Origin: Clostridia bacterium
GTDB lineage: Bacteria > Bacillota > Clostridia > Oscillospirales > CAG-272
DNA: 26,723 bases
Direction of reading: 5' to 3'
Assembly: GCA_017612655.1 (NCBI GenBank)
Contig: JAGAFM010000153.1
Coordinates: 1-26,723, forward strand
Shown one piece after another: positions 24,518 through 26,723 of the stretch. Numbering within the stretch: the stretch's first letter is position 1; every line of letters begins with the position of its first letter. The notes under the pieces are model-generated. The model saw only the letters and a program-made list of their open reading frames with translations. It made no database searches and was not told the DNA's origin. A program made the translations under genes and the position numbers.

Positions 24518-26596
24518 ATGGCTGAGAACGAACACGGAATGCTTCCCGGAGAAGAGTCCGGCGAACCGGAAACCCTCGAACCGCTGTCTGAAGAGGAAGC
24601 TCGGTTGCTCGAAAGCGATCGCGGTATCCAGGAGGCTGTGGATGCGGCATTTGATACTGCTCTCGGCGAAAGTGACTCTTACGAATCCCCTGTCATTCCG
24701 GATATTTCCCAGATGATGGACGAGCTTGACAGCACACGCTCTGACGGAGAACCGTCCGCTGAGCCTGCGGAGCGTCTGGAGGCCATGATTCGCGAAATCC
24801 CCCTGGATGAAACGGCATTGCCGGAAGATGCAGTTCTGCAGGAGCCCGGGGATCGGCTGGATGCGATGATCCGAGAGATTCCCCTGGACCTGGAACTGCC
24901 GGAAGAACCCGCTCCTGCCGCGGCCGAAGATCGTCTGGATGCGATGATCCGAGAGATTCCCCTGGACCCGGAACTGCCGGAAGAACCCGCTCCTGCCGTG
25001 GCCGAAGATCGTCTGGATGCGATGATTCGGGAGATTCCTCTGGATTCGGAACTGCCGGACGAATCCGCTTCCGCTGCGGATGAAGATCGTCTGGATGCGA
25101 TGATTCGCGAAATCCCGCTGGACGAAGAGGGCTCTGAAAGAACGATTCCGCAGGCGCCTGCATCCGGGACGAACCCCGCTTCCGACAATGATCTCCCGAA
25201 TGAGGGATCGGAATCCGAAGAAGGGGCGGAAGAAGAGCCTCAGCTTTCGGAGAAGACAGCCCCGGAAGCGAAAGACGTTCTGCCAGTCTCTGAGAAAGCT
25301 TCAGAGGGAGGCAAGGAAGAAGCCTCCGAGCGGAAAGTGAGAGAACCCTCGGAAAAACCGGAAACGGACTACCGGAAACTCGGTTTGTATCTTCACGTCC
25401 CGTTCTGCAGGAGCAAGTGCGCATACTGTGACTTCTATTCCACGGACCGGGTTGTCTGCAAAGGATTTCATGTCCCGTCCGAGATGAAGTCCTACTGTCA
25501 GGCGTTGAAGAACCAGATGAAGTTTTTCAGCGAGAGGACGACGCAGTACAATGTGGACACGGTTTTCATCGGAGGAGGGACTCCGACTTCTCTGCCGGCC
25601 CATCTGCTTCTGGATCTTGTGAAGGAAGTCAGCCGGGACTTCTATATGGAGGACGGGTTTGAATTCACAGTGGAAATGAACCCCTCCACGGCGGAAGCCG
25701 GAATGTTGAAACGTCTTCGCAAGGCCGGAGTGAACCGGCTTTCCATCGGACTCCAGTCCGCACAGAACAACGAGCTGGCCGCCCTTTCCCGCACGCACAC
25801 GCTGGGAGACTTCAGCGCGAGCTTCCAGATGGCCAGGGAAGCGGGGTTTGACAACATCAATATCGATCTGATGTACGGAATTCCGGAGCAGACGCAGGAA
25901 AGCTTTGCGGAGTCTTTGGAATTCGCCTGCAACATGAAGCCGGAGCACATCTCCATGTACAACCTTCGGATCGAAGACGGAACCCCGTTCGGAAAAAAGA
26001 AGCAGATGCTTCCGCTTCCCGACGAGGATGCCGAGTGCGCGATGTACTTCAACGGAATTAACTACCTGAAAGAACACGGATATCATCAGTACGAGATTTC
26101 CAACTTCGCGCGCCCCGGAAGAGAGTGCAGGCACAATCTCCGCTACTGGCGCGGAGAGGAATATATCGGTTGCGGATCCGGTGCCCACTCTTATTTTGGC
26201 GGAAGGCGTTTCTCCATCCGCCCCTCTCTGGAAGAGTTCGCGTCCCTCCTCCGCACGGTTCCAAAGACCATGCCGGCGGCCCTGCAGGGGGAAAACTATT
26301 CGGTTGATGATCAGGAACAGCTGGTTGAGTACCTGATGCTTCGCTTCCGCTTGGCGGAAGGCGTTTCCGCAAACGATTTCCGCGCACGGTTCGGTGTGGA
26401 TTTTGAAGAGCTCTTAGGCACTCTGCTGGAGCCATACCGGAAAGACGGGTATGTAATCCGGACCGACGAGCCCGGAGATGTCCGCTATGCGTTCTCTCCG
26501 AAGGGAATGTTCGTGTCCAATTTCATTCTGGCCAGAATTCTTCCTTCGGAGCCCAGACACGACCCCTCTTTTCATCTGAGCGTCGATGAATCATAA
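24518..26596 (+). CDS. hemW: HemW-like radical SAM protein with large repeat-containing N-terminal extension
   Basis: The C-terminal part (about residues 285-692) is a complete HemW: LYLHVPFCRSKCAYCDF with Cys297, Cys301 and Cys304 for the 4Fe-4S cluster, FIGGGTPTSLP, GVNRLSIGLQS, INIDLMYGIPEQT, and the HemW C-terminal HNLRYWRGEEYIGCGSGAHSY. HemW binds heme and is thought to deliver it to membrane enzymes; it is not the oxygen-independent coproporphyrinogen oxidase HemN, whose motif has a further cysteine. The first 284 residues are foreign to the family: acidic, with five copies of RLDAMIREIPLD about 26 residues apart. Normal HemW is about 370-400 residues, so 692 is exceptional. The reading frame is continuous. 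ATG 24518 was chosen because AAAGGA lies seven bases upstream; ATG 24485 inside lepA is the alternative. The function of the extension is unknown. Confidence 0.9.
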   Translation: MAENEHGMLPGEESGEPETLEPLSEEEARLLESDRGIQEAVDAAFDTALGESDSYESPVIPDISQMMDELDSTRSDGEPSAEPAERLEAMIREIPLDETALPEDAVLQEPGDRLDAMIREIPLDLELPEEPAPAAAEDRLDAMIREIPLDPELPEEPAPAVAEDRLDAMIREIPLDSELPDESASAADEDRLDAMIREIPLDEEGSERTIPQAPASGTNPASDNDLPNEGSESEEGAEEEPQLSEKTAPEAKDVLPVSEKASEGGKEEASERKVREPSEKPETDYRKLGLYLHVPFCRSKCAYCDFYSTDRVVCKGFHVPSEMKSYCQALKNQMKFFSERTTQYNVDTVFIGGGTPTSLPAHLLLDLVKEVSRDFYMEDGFEFTVEMNPSTAEAGMLKRLRKAGVNRLSIGLQSAQNNELAALSRTHTLGDFSASFQMAREAGFDNINIDLMYGIPEQTQESFAESLEFACNMKPEHISMYNLRIEDGTPFGKKKQMLPLPDEDAECAMYFNGINYLKEHGYHQYEISNFARPGRECRHNLRYWRGEEYIGCGSGAHSYFGGRRFSIRPSLEEFASLLRTVPKTMPAALQGENYSVDDQEQLVEYLMLRFRLAEGVSANDFRARFGVDFEELLGTLLEPYRKDGYVIRTDEPGDVRYAFSPKGMFVSNFILARILPSEPRHDPSFHLSVDES
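24773..25123 (+). repeat. Five in-frame 78-base tandem repeats inside hemW
   Basis: Copies of the motif RL(D/E)AMIREIPLD begin at 24773, 24854, 24932, 25010 and 25088. The units at 24851-24928 and 24929-25006 differ at only three of 78 bases, which points to recent tandem duplication; the fourth is more diverged, and the first and fifth are partial. All steps are multiples of three, so the frame is kept (27, then 26 codons each). Confidence 0.95.
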
Positions 26597-26607
26597 GCTG
26601 TCTTGCT

Positions 26608-26625
26608 TTGTTTCACGTGAAACAA
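26608..26625. promoter_or_regulatory. parS centromere site (ParB binding site), copy 2
   Basis: TTGTTTCACGTGAAACAA is repeated here exactly, with the 16-base parS core at 26609-26624. It lies in the gap between the hemW stop and the next gene, 12 bases after the stop. It is 10,217 bases from copy 1 in the same window. Confidence 0.93.
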
Positions 26626-26656
26626 TTCAGGCGATTCTGTATGGAGGGGTGCTGCT

Positions 26657-26723
26657 TTGAGTAAACGGACTAAGCGCCGCAGAGACGAAGAACCCCCGGC
26701 GGAGAGCAGCCAGAAAAGCTCCC
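26657..26723 (+). CDS. Start of an unidentified protein (partial)
   Basis: A TTG start at 26657 stands seven bases after GGAGGGG (26643-26649), and the frame stays open to the window end, giving LSKRTKRRRDEEPPAESSQKSS. Only 22 residues are visible: a strongly basic start and then an acidic, polar stretch. In many Bacillota hrcA or grpE follows hemW, and GrpE often starts with such a charged disordered segment, so grpE is one possibility, but this is a guess. A competing ATG at 26641 meets a stop after seven codons. Confidence 0.5.
   Translation, partial: MSKRTKRRRDEEPPAESSQKSS

Noticed and set aside
24773..25123. CRISPR array at the 78-base repeats
   Set aside because: The repeat units are contiguous coding sequence with no unique spacers; adjacent units are near-identical over their whole length.
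24679..25188. A Ser/Arg-rich repeat protein on the minus strand opposite the hemW repeats
   Set aside because: The repeats are explained by the plus-strand hemW frame, which continues into a complete HemW domain; the opposite frame is a by-product of the 78-base period.

Overview
The window looks like chromosomal DNA of a Bacillota (Firmicutes) bacterium, most likely a moderately GC-rich member of the Clostridia. The evidence is the gene order yicC-remA-gmk-rpoZ-priA-def-fmt-rsmB-rlmN-stp-prkC-rsgA followed by lepA-hemW, strong Shine-Dalgarno sites of the GGAGG type, sigma-A promoters of exact TTGACA-17-TATAAT form, and two perfect ParB-binding parS sites of the TGTTTCACGTGAAACA type. No mobile element, CRISPR array or prophage gene is visible. 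Species and GC content were not computed.

Layout. (1) 1-1647, minus strand: an ECF-type sigma factor translationally coupled (GTGA overlap) to a membrane-anchored BspA-type leucine-rich-repeat protein that runs off the left edge; this looks like a sigma/anti-sigma surface-signalling pair. (2) 1832-4190, plus strand: a GH36 alpha-galactosidase with its own consensus promoter and a nested hairpin that may be a terminator. (3) 4241-4487: a tRNA-Met/tRNA-Glu operon with a consensus promoter and a symmetrical terminator that also closes the converging minus-strand operon. (4) 4497-9581, minus strand: a probable operon zapA - U32 family (RlhA-like) protein - unknown lipoprotein - dut - lipid kinase. 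(5) 9582-10017: a 436-base divergent intergenic region with a promoter on each side. (6) 10018-26723, plus strand: one long co-directional series of housekeeping genes, starting with yicC-remA-gmk-rpoZ-priA-def-fmt, then a parS site, then rsmB-rlmN-stp-prkC-rsgA-lepA-hemW, then a second parS site and the first codons of another gene.

How the genes work together. The plus-strand block covers RNA turnover (YicC), matrix gene control (RemA), GMP phosphorylation (Gmk), transcription (omega), replication restart (PriA), the start and end of translation initiation chemistry (Fmt and Def), 16S and 23S rRNA methylation (RsmB, RlmN), Ser/Thr phosphorylation signalling (Stp/PrkC), and ribosome assembly and translocation GTPases (RsgA, LepA). 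The minus-strand operon combines division (ZapA), rRNA modification (U32), dUTP removal (Dut) and lipid phosphorylation.

Most of the window is ordinary housekeeping DNA. The points that stand out are: a HemW-like protein with an N-terminal extension of nearly 290 residues carrying five copies of a RLDAMIREIPLD motif on a 26-codon period; two identical 18-bp parS palindromes about 10.2 kb apart; a perfect 16-bp palindrome over the stp stop codon upstream of prkC; an RNA polymerase omega subunit with a long acidic tail; and the sigma/LRR pair. Several starts differ from the longest open frame and were chosen by ribosome binding site and family alignment; each case is explained in its entry.
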